A DNA stretch of 32,152 nucleotides, from contig LNFL01000076.1 in NCBI GenBank assembly GCA_001464275.1, forward strand, positions 1 to 32,152, in the 5' to 3' direction. The first letter of the stretch is position 1, and the number at the start of each line of letters is the position of its first letter. The notes beneath the pieces were generated by a model. It ran no database searches. It was not told where the DNA came from and saw only the letters and a program-made list of their open reading frames with translations. Source of the DNA: Actinobacteria bacterium Ga0077560 (GTDB lineage: Bacteria; Actinomycetota; Thermoleophilia; Miltoncostaeales; Miltoncostaeaceae). A program made the translations under genes and the position numbers. Positions 16,276 to 23,462 of this stretch are shown here, one piece after another.

Positions 16276-16293
16276 GTGAGCGCATAAGCTCAC
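16276..16293. other. Small inverted repeat upstream of the relaxase; weak oriT candidate
   Basis: GTGAGC (16276-16281) and GCTCAC (16288-16293) flank GCATAA. It lies in the least GC-rich part of the gene-free stretch 16168-16398, directly upstream of the MOBF relaxase, where origins of transfer often lie. No nick site could be recognised by comparison with known MOBF sites. Confidence 0.25.
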
Positions 16294-16353
16294 CAAAGAC
16301 ATTCGACGACACACAGATGCACCATCGGGTGCGGAGTGTCGCTGGGGTCTTCT

Positions 16354-16399
16354 CGGAGGGCACTCCGAAATCGAGTCCGCGGTGACCGTTACTGGTCGA
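16354..16399 (+). promoter_or_regulatory. Shared promoter-like motif, copy B (relaxase)
   Basis: CACTCCG (16361-16367), 14 bp, then GTGACCGTTAC (16382-16392), 8 nt after GTT, then ATGG at 16399. An imperfect mate half-site CGGAGGG (16354-16360) abuts CACTCCG, and another CGGAGTG lies at 16332-16338. Between CACTCCG and the GTGACCGTT box it shares AAA and TCGAG-type bases with copy C. Confidence 0.75.
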
Positions 16400-16446
16400 T
16401 GGACCATTTTCGGAACCACGCCCGGCCAGCCGCGTCGTCGTGCTGA
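16399..16446 (+). CDS. 15-codon leader ORF overlapping the relaxase start
   Basis: ATG at 16399 lies exactly where the predicted transcript from motif copy B begins, so it would be read as a leaderless ORF. It encodes MDHFRNHARPAASSC and stops at TGA 16444-16446, overlapping the relaxase GTG (16440) by 7 bp. The relaxase start itself has no visible Shine-Dalgarno. Translational coupling through this short ORF would solve that. The ORF is too short for coding statistics, so this is suggestive only. Confidence 0.4.
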   Translation: MDHFRNHARPAASSC

Positions 16447-19400
16447 GCCTGGCCAAGCTCGCCGCCCCCTCACGGGGTGAGGTCTCCTACTACGAGGCCT
16501 CGGTCGCCCGCGGCCGAGACGACTACTACGCGGGTCGTGGCGAGTCCCCCGGAACGTGGTGCGGCACAGGCTCTGAGGCCGCCGGCCTTCAAGGGGCCGT
16601 CGGCGACGGGCACCTGACCCAGCTGCTGCAGGGTCTGCACCCGACGGGCGGCGAGCGGGTGCGGGCTGACATCAGCCCGCGGTTGGAGCGGGTGACGGTG
16701 ACCGACCCGGCGACCGGTCAGCCGATGGTGGTCGAACGGGAGCGCAAGCCCGTTGCTGGCTTCGACGCGACCTTCAGCGCTCCCAAGTCCGTGAGCCTGC
16801 TGCACGCCCTCGGCGACGCGCCGGTTCAGGCGGCGGTCCGGCAGGCCCATGAGGAAGCCGTGCACGCCGCCCTGAGGTACCTGGAGGACACGGTGTGCTT
16901 CACCCGGACCGGGCGCGGCGGCGCGCAGCGGGTGCGCGGCGAGGGGTTCCTCGCCGCGGCCTTCACGCACCGGCTCTCCCGGGCTCAGGACCCGCAGCTG
17001 CACACCCATGTGGTGATCGCCAACGCCGTCCGCGCGGCGGATGGGAGGTGGCGGACCCTCGACGGGCGCGGATGGGCGGGGCACATGCTCGCCGCTGGCT
17101 ACATGTACCAGTCCCACCTGCGGGCGCTGCTGGTGGAGCGCCTGGGCGTGGAGTTCCGGCTGGTGGCTCGCGGCCAGGCTGAGATCTCCGGCGTTCCCAC
17201 CGCGGTGCTGGAGGCGTTCTCACAGCGCCGCCAGCAGGTGCTCGAACACATGGCGGCCACCGGGAGGACCGGGGCGGCCGCCGGCCAGGTCGCAGTTCTC
17301 GCCACACGACCCGCCAAGGCCGACGCCGATCTCGTTGCCCTCCGCGACGACTGGAGCGCCAGGGCCGCAGAACTCGGCCTGGGCCGCAGTGAACTCGCCG
17401 CGCTTACCCCAGGGCCACGCGAACGGACGCCCGTCGAACATGAGCGCGTGGAGGCGGCAATGGTGGGCGCCGGAGGAGACCTGCCGGTCCTGACGGCCAC
17501 CCAGACCGCCTTCCGCGCCATGGAGATCGAGATGGCGTGGGCCGAGGCCAGCCCGGACGGCCTCCTGGTCGAGGAGGTCCGGGGCCTGGCCGAAGGAACC
17601 CGCCGACGGCCCGAGTTGGTGCCCGTCGGTGGCGGAGACTCCGTCGGCCCAAGGCTCCTGACCACTGCAGACGTCCTGGACGCCCAACGCCGGATCGAAC
17701 GGTTCCTGGACGACGCGCAGGATCGCCCCTCACCACTCCCGACAGCGGATGTCGACCGGGCGGTCGCCGTGCTGCGGGCCGACCACGCCGCCGCGGTACG
17801 GCATCTGCTGGGCGCGCCCGGGGCCGTTCAAGCGCTGGTCGGTGTCGCCGGTGGCCGCAAGACCACCGCGATTGGCGCCGCCGTGAGGATCGCCGCCGCC
17901 GCAGGGATGCCGGTGGTCCTGGGCGCGCCCTCTGCGCAGGCCGCCGCGGTGCTGGCACAGGCCGCCGGAATGCCGGCGAGCACCCTTCACTTGCAACTTG
18001 CCTCGGGTGGGTCAGCGATTCCGGACGGCGCGCTGGTCGTGATCGACGAGGCCTCGATGGCCGATACGCGCACCCTCGCCCGATACCTCGCGACGATCCC
18101 TGACACCGCCCGGGTTGTGATGGTGGGTGACGACCACCAACTGCCGGCGGTGGGCCCCGGCGGTGCGTTCGCGGAGGTCTGCCGCCGGGTCACGCCCGCT
18201 CGCCTGGACCGCCACCTGCGGCAGCGCGAACCATGGGAGGCACGTTGCCTGGACAACCTGCGGACCCGCAGTGAGGAGGGCGTCACCGCGGCACTCGCGG
18301 CGTGGGCTGAGCATGGTCGAGTCCACCAGGCCGAGGACCGCATCGCCGCCGAAGGTCACCTGGTGCGCGCCTGGTGGGAATCCGCGCAGACGAGTGGGCT
18401 CCGGGAGGCCGTCATGATCGCCTCCACCCGCGGGGAGGTCGCACGCCTCAACGCCGCCGCCCGCGGGCTGCTCCACGCTGCCGGGCAACTCGGCGCCGAC
18501 CACATGATCGGACGCTCGACCCTCGCCACAGGCGACCGCGTCGCCTGCTCCGCAAACCGCTACGACCTCGGCCTGCGCAACGGCATGGCCGGGACCGTCC
18601 TGGACGTCGGGGCCGAGACGGTGGAGGTCCAGTTCGACGACGGCCAGGTCGTCGAGATCCCTGCGGACTACATCGCCGGCGGTTGCCTCGACCACCGCTA
18701 CGCCCTCACCGGCCACCGGTCCCAGGGCGGCACCTTCGAGCACGTCCACGTCCTCGCCCCCGCGGCCGGCCAACTCGCCGAGTGGGGCTACGTCGCACTG
18801 TCACGCCACCGCGGCCCTGTGCACATCTACCTCTGCGCCGACCCGATTCAGGACGCTCACATCCCAGAACCCAGCCAGCCGCCACAGCCGCTGGAGCGGC
18901 TCACCCAGGCCCTCCGGGCACCCGCAGCCGGCGGCTTCGTCCACCCATCCCAGGAATCTCCCCGGAGGGACGAGATGACGACACGCCCCGAAGTCCACGC
19001 TGGCGACGCCCCTCACTCCGAAGAGGGCGCCTGGTGGGACCGCTACCGCCATCGTCTCGAACATCGGCCCCCAACCGACGACCGGACCCCATGGCACCAC
19101 CCGAGCGCGAGAAGCGTCGGCCACCTGACCACCGAACAGATCCGTGCGGAGCGAGCCTTCCTAGAGCGGGCCGTCGACCTAAAGGTGCAGGTCGCGACTG
19201 ATGACCTCGTTCGCCGGCGGCGCGCAGGTGTTGGAGAGCGAGCTGAGGGCGCGCCCAAACCCCCGGAGCCTCAACCGCTCACGCTCGATCTCGACGCCGT
19301 GCGCCCTGAACAGTTCGTCGAGCGCCTTCGCCAGTGCGACGAGGTCCTTCGCGAGCGCGCTCGCTACGGCATCGACCGAATCGAGAACCTGACCACCCGT

Positions 19401-19898
19401 GCTCTAGCTGCCGAGGCACGGTGGCTGCGACTCGCACTGGATCCACGAGCCAGGGCCTCGGCCGAACACACCGCGGCCCTCGGGCAGCTTCAAGTGGCAC
19501 GGCGCGACGCCCAGACCCGGCTCGAACAGGCGACACTCTTCGGCAGAACTCGGTGCAGAGCCGAACTCGACCGGCTGACTGCCCGCATCCGGGCGGCGAC
19601 AGAGGCTGCACCGCCAAGTCGGCCGCTGCCCGAACCGCCATCCAGCATCAAGGCTGCCGGCATTGGCTTTGGGGAGAGCCTCACACTCCGTCGCGTTGCG
19701 GTCGAAACCGCCCTGGAGGAGCGAATCGCCGCTGCCAACAGGCAACTGAATTCGGAAGGATCGAAGCCTTCAGCGCTAGAGCTCAATGCCGTTCGCGAAG
19801 CCGTTCTGGTGCTGCGCGGCCAGGAGAGTGACGCTGACAAGCCCCCGGTTCAACGCGTTGAAGGTATCTCCACTGGTGCAGGTCCCGAGCTGGTCTAG
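16440..19898 (+). CDS. MOBF relaxase-helicase (TrwC/TraI type)
   Basis: 1152 aa from the GTG at 16440; MLSLAKL is the usual first line of actinobacterial TrwC-like relaxases. Residues 1-330 are the relaxase: paired tyrosines YY at 17-18 and 29-30, FDATFSAPKSVSLL, and the metal-binding H-x-H of QLHTHVVIANAV (about 186-197). The SF1 helicase part has Walker A-like GVAGGRKTT (about 470), IDEASMAD (about 535), VGDDHQLPAVGPGG (about 564), HRSQGGTFEHV (about 759) and YVALSRHRGPVHI (about 783). The last 300 residues are charged and helical. It would nick oriT, bind the 5' end, unwind and pilot the strand. The Walker A has Arg where the last Gly before Lys is expected (G-x4-R-K-T). Confidence 0.95.
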   Translation: MLSLAKLAAPSRGEVSYYEASVARGRDDYYAGRGESPGTWCGTGSEAAGLQGAVGDGHLTQLLQGLHPTGGERVRADISPRLERVTVTDPATGQPMVVERERKPVAGFDATFSAPKSVSLLHALGDAPVQAAVRQAHEEAVHAALRYLEDTVCFTRTGRGGAQRVRGEGFLAAAFTHRLSRAQDPQLHTHVVIANAVRAADGRWRTLDGRGWAGHMLAAGYMYQSHLRALLVERLGVEFRLVARGQAEISGVPTAVLEAFSQRRQQVLEHMAATGRTGAAAGQVAVLATRPAKADADLVALRDDWSARAAELGLGRSELAALTPGPRERTPVEHERVEAAMVGAGGDLPVLTATQTAFRAMEIEMAWAEASPDGLLVEEVRGLAEGTRRRPELVPVGGGDSVGPRLLTTADVLDAQRRIERFLDDAQDRPSPLPTADVDRAVAVLRADHAAAVRHLLGAPGAVQALVGVAGGRKTTAIGAAVRIAAAAGMPVVLGAPSAQAAAVLAQAAGMPASTLHLQLASGGSAIPDGALVVIDEASMADTRTLARYLATIPDTARVVMVGDDHQLPAVGPGGAFAEVCRRVTPARLDRHLRQREPWEARCLDNLRTRSEEGVTAALAAWAEHGRVHQAEDRIAAEGHLVRAWWESAQTSGLREAVMIASTRGEVARLNAAARGLLHAAGQLGADHMIGRSTLATGDRVACSANRYDLGLRNGMAGTVLDVGAETVEVQFDDGQVVEIPADYIAGGCLDHRYALTGHRSQGGTFEHVHVLAPAAGQLAEWGYVALSRHRGPVHIYLCADPIQDAHIPEPSQPPQPLERLTQALRAPAAGGFVHPSQESPRRDEMTTRPEVHAGDAPHSEEGAWWDRYRHRLEHRPPTDDRTPWHHPSARSVGHLTTEQIRAERAFLERAVDLKVQVATDDLVRRRRAGVGERAEGAPKPPEPQPLTLDLDAVRPEQFVERLRQCDEVLRERARYGIDRIENLTTRALAAEARWLRLALDPRARASAEHTAALGQLQVARRDAQTRLEQATLFGRTRCRAELDRLTARIRAATEAAPPSRPLPEPPSSIKAAGIGFGESLTLRRVAVETALEERIAAANRQLNSEGSKPSALELNAVREAVLVLRGQESDADKPPVQRVEGISTGAGPELV

Positions 19899-20021
19899 TG
19901 AATGGGCTGGCGCTCCGGCTGCCAGAGACGGACCCACTCCCTGGGACCCCGAAGTCCTCACTGCCCTGTCCGGAACGAACTGACGCCCACGCCCCTCTGG
20001 GCTTCCTCCAAGCTGAGCCCT

Positions 20022-20504
20022 CTAGGGGTCTGGCGCACTCGCCGGCTGTTCCTCGGCCTCCATCTTGATGGCGAGAGGCTCGGTACCGAAGACCCGCTCG
20101 CGTTTGGCTCCAAACCACTCCCGCAGCACCGGATCAAGCCATCGCTCTCGCCGATAGAAACGCGAGTCCGGAGCCGCGAAGTGTGAACGCACGCCATCGC
20201 TTAGCAGTCGAAGCCCGGGGCGCGAACGGTGCACAGTCCCGTCGGCGAGCTGCACCCAGTGCACGACGGGCTGTTCGCAATGTGGGGGATGGCTTTCGCC
20301 CAGGCGCCTGTGGGCTCCTTGCTCACCCACATTGACGGCTGCTCCGTTGGCCTTCAGCTCCATGGCGCAAGGTCCACTCACAGCCGTGCCCTGGCCAACG
20401 TAGTACCAGCCTCCAGCGATCAGGTGAAGGTCGTGACGGCTCCTATTCACGACTCGGCCGGCGCAGGTGAACTCGGGCGGTGTCGTGGACAGATTCAGGA
20501 ACAC
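20022..20504 (-). CDS. Hypothetical membrane-anchored protein
   Basis: At least 160 aa from a GTG at 20504. The reading frame is open upstream to about 20630 and there encodes a hydrophobic segment (ELVGAVVGLVGGTAGLLSAI, followed by TAWRDRRTRLTVEG) that joins naturally to the annotated N-terminus. No ATG/GTG/TTG exists in that stretch, so a CTG at 20618 behind GAGAGGGG is the likely true start (about 198 aa). The soluble part has a beta-rich look (VVNRSRHDLHLIAGGWYYVGQG, VHWVQLADGTVHRSRPG). This is the common cargo pattern of a short anchor plus small beta-sandwich, of no known function. It is antisense to the surrounding transfer genes. Confidence 0.55.
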   Translation of the reverse strand: MFLNLSTTPPEFTCAGRVVNRSRHDLHLIAGGWYYVGQGTAVSGPCAMELKANGAAVNVGEQGAHRRLGESHPPHCEQPVVHWVQLADGTVHRSRPGLRLLSDGVRSHFAAPDSRFYRRERWLDPVLREWFGAKRERVFGTEPLAIKMEAEEQPASAPDP

Positions 20505-20618
20505 GACGCCCTCGACGGTTAGGCGCGTACGTCGGTCGCGCCAAGCGGTGATCGCCGACAGCAGACCTGCTGTGCCGCCAACAAGGCCGACTACTGCACC
20601 GACCAGCTCGACGTTCAG

Positions 20619-21065
20619 GACAGGCCCCTCTCAGATGACCTTGGACACGCGAAGAGGGTAACTCGACGCGCGTCCCACGGCTCGCGCCCACCGCGAAAGG
20701 CCGAGCGCCCGAGGAACGGGGCCTCTCCGCGACGTGAGCCGCGGCGATTTGGCTTCCCAAGAGATCTAGGCAGCCCTGAGCGCGGCGACGTCAGCATCTC
20801 AGGAGCTTGGAGCACGTCCGTGTCCGCCGGCTCGAAGTAGGCGCGGAGCGGCTTTCGACAGCAGGCGCCGCCACCACCGTTGGCACCTACGGCCACCGGG
20901 CCAGCAAAGGACGGACGAGGGCTAATTGCGCACGATTCCGGATCTCTTGTCTGGCGCGCGCGTGCCATTGACCAGACCGTCGGGGTGAGCCATTCCTTCT
21001 TCAAACTAGGGTCGCCGTATGGAGCACGGGCCCCATGTTCCGTCCGCTACGAGCGGCCTTCTTGC
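20619..21065. other. Gene-free stretch
   Basis: About 450 bp between the minus-strand hypothetical gene and the operon at 21124. Reading frames here have frequent Arg/Ser/Pro runs and no recognisable domain. I see a TTGACC (20968-20973), but no convincing -10 partner. I see no RNA gene and no long repeat. It probably holds the upstream control of both flanking genes. Confidence 0.4.
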
Positions 21066-21124
21066 CTTTCGGAGTGACTCCGAGTCACTCCGAAAGCGAG
21101 GTCGGAGTGACCGTTCCTTTCTGA
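21066..21124 (+). promoter_or_regulatory. Shared promoter-like motif, copy C, with 31-bp palindrome
   Basis: CTTTCGGAGTGACTC (21066-21080) and GAGTCACTCCGAAAG (21082-21096) are perfect 15-bp arms around one base. The right arm contains CACTCCG (21086-21092); 14 bp later comes GTGACCGTTCC (21107-21117), itself preceded by another CGGAGTGAC copy. Eight nt after GTT is the ATG at 21124, the same distance as in copy B. The transcript would be leaderless. Confidence 0.8.
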
Positions 21125-22122
21125 TGGGAGCGGTTGCCCGATACCGAATGGCCCAATGGGCCGCGCGCCTTGCGGCGCCCATCGGTCTGCCTGCAGCGGT
21201 CATCGGCGGAGTGCTGCTGGTGGGGCTCGGGGTGGTGGGCGCCGGAGGCACTCCGAACGCCGGGTGGAGTCCCTCCGCGTTCGCCGCCACGGACATTCCA
21301 CCGCGGTATTTCGCCCTGTACCGCCAGGCGGCGGATGAGGAGGGGATCGACTGGGCGGTGCTCGCCGCGGTCGGTCGCGTGGAGACCAACCACGGGCGCT
21401 CGACGCTGCCCGGAGTGCACTCCGGGCAGAACTCCGCGGGCGCGATGGGGCCCATGCAGTTCCTGGGTGCGACCTGGAAGGCGTACGGGGTCGATGGTGA
21501 TGGCGATGGCCGCCGCGACGTCTACGACCCTGCCGACGCGATTCCGGGGGCGGCCGGCTACCTGGCTGCCTCGGGTGCACCCGGCGACTACCGAGCCGCG
21601 CTCTGGGCGTACAACCACTCCACCACCTACGCGGACGAGGTCCTCGCATGGGCGGAGCGCTACCGCGGCGCCGCCGCAGTAGCCGGTAGCGGCGCGGGGG
21701 CAATCGCCGCCCGTGCCGCGCTCGCCTGGCTGGGCACGCCGTACTCCTGGGGCGGAGGAACGCTCGTCGGTCCGAGCCTGGGCTTCTGCAACCGGGCGGG
21801 CTGCTCTGGCCTTCACACCGTGGGCTTCGACTGCAGCGGCCTCACCCGGTACGCGTGGGCGCAGGCAGGGGTGGTGCTGCCGCGGGTGACCTACGAGCAG
21901 TGGCGCGCCGGCGTCCCGGTCGGGGATCCCCGCGAGTTGCAGCCCGGGGACCTCGTCTTCTTCTCAGACCTCGACCACGTGGGGCTCTACATCGGCGGGG
22001 GTCGGATGGTGAACGCCCCGGCGACCGGTGAGGTGGTCCGCATCGAGGACATCAGCTCCGGGACACGGGCAGCGACCTACGTCGGCGCGATCCGGCCCAC
22101 CGCTGACGGGGAGAGGCGATGA
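21124..22122 (+). CDS. Lytic transglycosylase-NlpC/P60 peptidoglycan hydrolase (VirB1/CwlT-like)
   Basis: 332 aa from the ATG at 21124. An in-frame start at 21019 would read through the promoter palindrome and is rejected; the ATG at 21148 is an alternative. One N-terminal transmembrane segment (LPAAVIGGVLLVGLGVVGAG) is followed by an SLT domain (about 55-170) with catalytic Glu about 87 (GRVETNHG), SAGAMGPMQFLGATWKAYG and ALWAYNHS. An NlpC/P60 domain (about 190-325) follows with Cys237 in FDCSGLTRYAW and His285 in DHVGLYIGGG. This two-domain form is the wall-opening enzyme of Gram-positive-type conjugation systems (CwlT, TcpG). It leads the sigma-factor operon and overlaps that gene by ATGA rather than sitting in the T4SS operon. 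Confidence 0.92.
   Translation: MGAVARYRMAQWAARLAAPIGLPAAVIGGVLLVGLGVVGAGGTPNAGWSPSAFAATDIPPRYFALYRQAADEEGIDWAVLAAVGRVETNHGRSTLPGVHSGQNSAGAMGPMQFLGATWKAYGVDGDGDGRRDVYDPADAIPGAAGYLAASGAPGDYRAALWAYNHSTTYADEVLAWAERYRGAAAVAGSGAGAIAARAALAWLGTPYSWGGGTLVGPSLGFCNRAGCSGLHTVGFDCSGLTRYAWAQAGVVLPRVTYEQWRAGVPVGDPRELQPGDLVFFSDLDHVGLYIGGGRMVNAPATGEVVRIEDISSGTRAATYVGAIRPTADGERR
21406..21429. repeat. 24-bp perfect palindrome inside the wall-hydrolase gene
   Basis: CTGCCCGGAGTG followed directly by CACTCCGGGCAG. It contains the same CGGAGTG/CACTCCG half-sites found at the three promoter motifs, about 300 bp downstream of copy C. It encodes LPGVHSGQ, a variable loop of the transglycosylase domain. Confidence 0.6.
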
Positions 22123-23462
22123 CCGCCGGAGCGCGCCCGAAGCGCGAGCAGCCCGCCCACTCGACACCCGCCGCGCCAGCGGAGAGTATGAGGTTTAGAG
22201 AGGATCGGTCTGTGCCCTCTGACATCACCCACCCCCGCGATGCGCTGTCGGTGTTCCTCGACGCGCTGGCGCTCAACTACCACCGCCAACTGATCCGGTT
22301 CGCCCGGCGGCTGACCGACGGCGACGACGAGGCCATCGACCTGTGCAACGAGGCGTGGGCCGAGCTGTTCGCGAATCCGGAGCGCATCGAGGGCCTCACC
22401 GAGGTCGAGGCCTACTGGGAGCTGCAGGACCTGGTCCGGATCGTGTGGCGACGCACGCGACGTCAACGCGACCGCATCCGCCCCGAGGACCCGGAGGCCC
22501 TCCGCGATGGGCCACTGGCGGCGAGCGATTCGGATCTTGCCTGGCAGGGAATGATCGACTCCTGGCACTACGCCGCGATGTTCGACCGGCTCGCCAAGCT
22601 CACCCGCCGCCAGCAGGAGGTCATGCTCCTGCACATCATGGGGTCCAACGGTCGTGAGACCGCCGAGATCCTCGGGATCGGAGAGCGGACCGCACGCGAC
22701 CACCTGGTCGCCGCCGAAGCCGGCCTGGAACGCCTCGGAGTCCAGCCAAAGCGCGGCATCTTCGAGGTGCAGTCCGTCCTCCCGCCGGCGCTGCTCATTG
22801 GGGCGGCATCCGCCAACCAGTCCGACGACCCGCTGATCCACGCGGTCGGCGCGATCAAGGAATTCGGGCCAGCGCCGGAGGCCGCCGCACCGCCGGCTCC
22901 ACACGTCGACCATGTCGTCAGTGCCGACCACCTCACCCACGCCGCCGCGCCGGGCGCACGGGCGGGCACGGTCGATGATGTGGTCACCGGGATGGGTGCG
23001 GCGTTGCGGACGCTGGGTCGGCTGCCCGCGGATCCGGCGCACTGGATTCCGTGGGGGCGATCCGTGCTGACCGCGGTCAGCGCCCTCGCGATCACCATCG
23101 TGGCAGGCGTCGCGGTGATCTCCGGCCGAGGCGGAGGAGAAGCATCGCCCCACAAGAGCACAGCCGGAATGGTCGCCCCTGTGGTGGTCACGGTCACCAA
23201 GCCGCCGACCACGCCACGGGGTTCGTCGCATGTCGCCGGAGATGAGGCGGCGCGGAGTGCACGCGCCCAAGTGCCGGCCAGGATGGAGTTGGCCCGCGTC
23301 ACGCGGATCTCAGCCGCCAACCGGCGCTCCAGCTCGACCCGCTCGACGTCGGGTGGCCCCTCGGGCGCCCGCGGCACCACGTCATCTGCGTCGGCTCCGG
23401 TCGCGGCGCCGTCGAAGCCGGCGCCTTCCTTCGAGGCAGCGCAGCAGTCGGAGTTCCGGTGA
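22119..23462 (+). CDS. ECF-like sigma factor with C-terminal transmembrane anchor
   Basis: 447 aa from the ATG at 22119 (ATGA overlap). A GTG at 22212 behind AGAGG may be the true start, since the first 31 residues are low-complexity. Sigma region 2 spans about 45-115 (YHRQLIRFARRLTDGDDEAIDLCNEA... EVEAYWELQDLVRIVWRRTRRQ). Region 4 spans about 158-205 (KLTRRQQEVMLLHIMG... AEILGIGERTARDHLVAAEAGLERLG), with the helix-turn-helix visible. A linker of about 110 residues follows, then a single hydrophobic segment at about 317-334 (LTAVSALAITIVAGVAVI) and a tail of about 110 residues rich in Ser, Thr, Pro and Ala that would lie outside the cell. Fusion of a sigma factor to its own membrane anchor implies that it is held inactive until cut or clustered. 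GTGA overlap links it to the protease gene. Confidence 0.85.
   Translation: MTAGARPKREQPAHSTPAAPAESMRFREDRSVPSDITHPRDALSVFLDALALNYHRQLIRFARRLTDGDDEAIDLCNEAWAELFANPERIEGLTEVEAYWELQDLVRIVWRRTRRQRDRIRPEDPEALRDGPLAASDSDLAWQGMIDSWHYAAMFDRLAKLTRRQQEVMLLHIMGSNGRETAEILGIGERTARDHLVAAEAGLERLGVQPKRGIFEVQSVLPPALLIGAASANQSDDPLIHAVGAIKEFGPAPEAAAPPAPHVDHVVSADHLTHAAAPGARAGTVDDVVTGMGAALRTLGRLPADPAHWIPWGRSVLTAVSALAITIVAGVAVISGRGGGEASPHKSTAGMVAPVVVTVTKPPTTPRGSSHVAGDEAARSARAQVPARMELARVTRISAANRRSSSTRSTSGGPSGARGTTSSASAPVAAPSKPAPSFEAAQQSEFR

Noticed and set aside
20615-21004. 129-codon minus-strand frame in the gene-free stretch
   Set aside because: Composition of a chance frame (Arg, Ser, Pro), no ribosome-binding site, no domain.
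23180-23200. GGTCACGGTCACC resembling the GTGACCGTT box
   Set aside because: It lies inside the sigma-factor coding sequence, lacks the GTT end and has no CACTCCG at the right distance.
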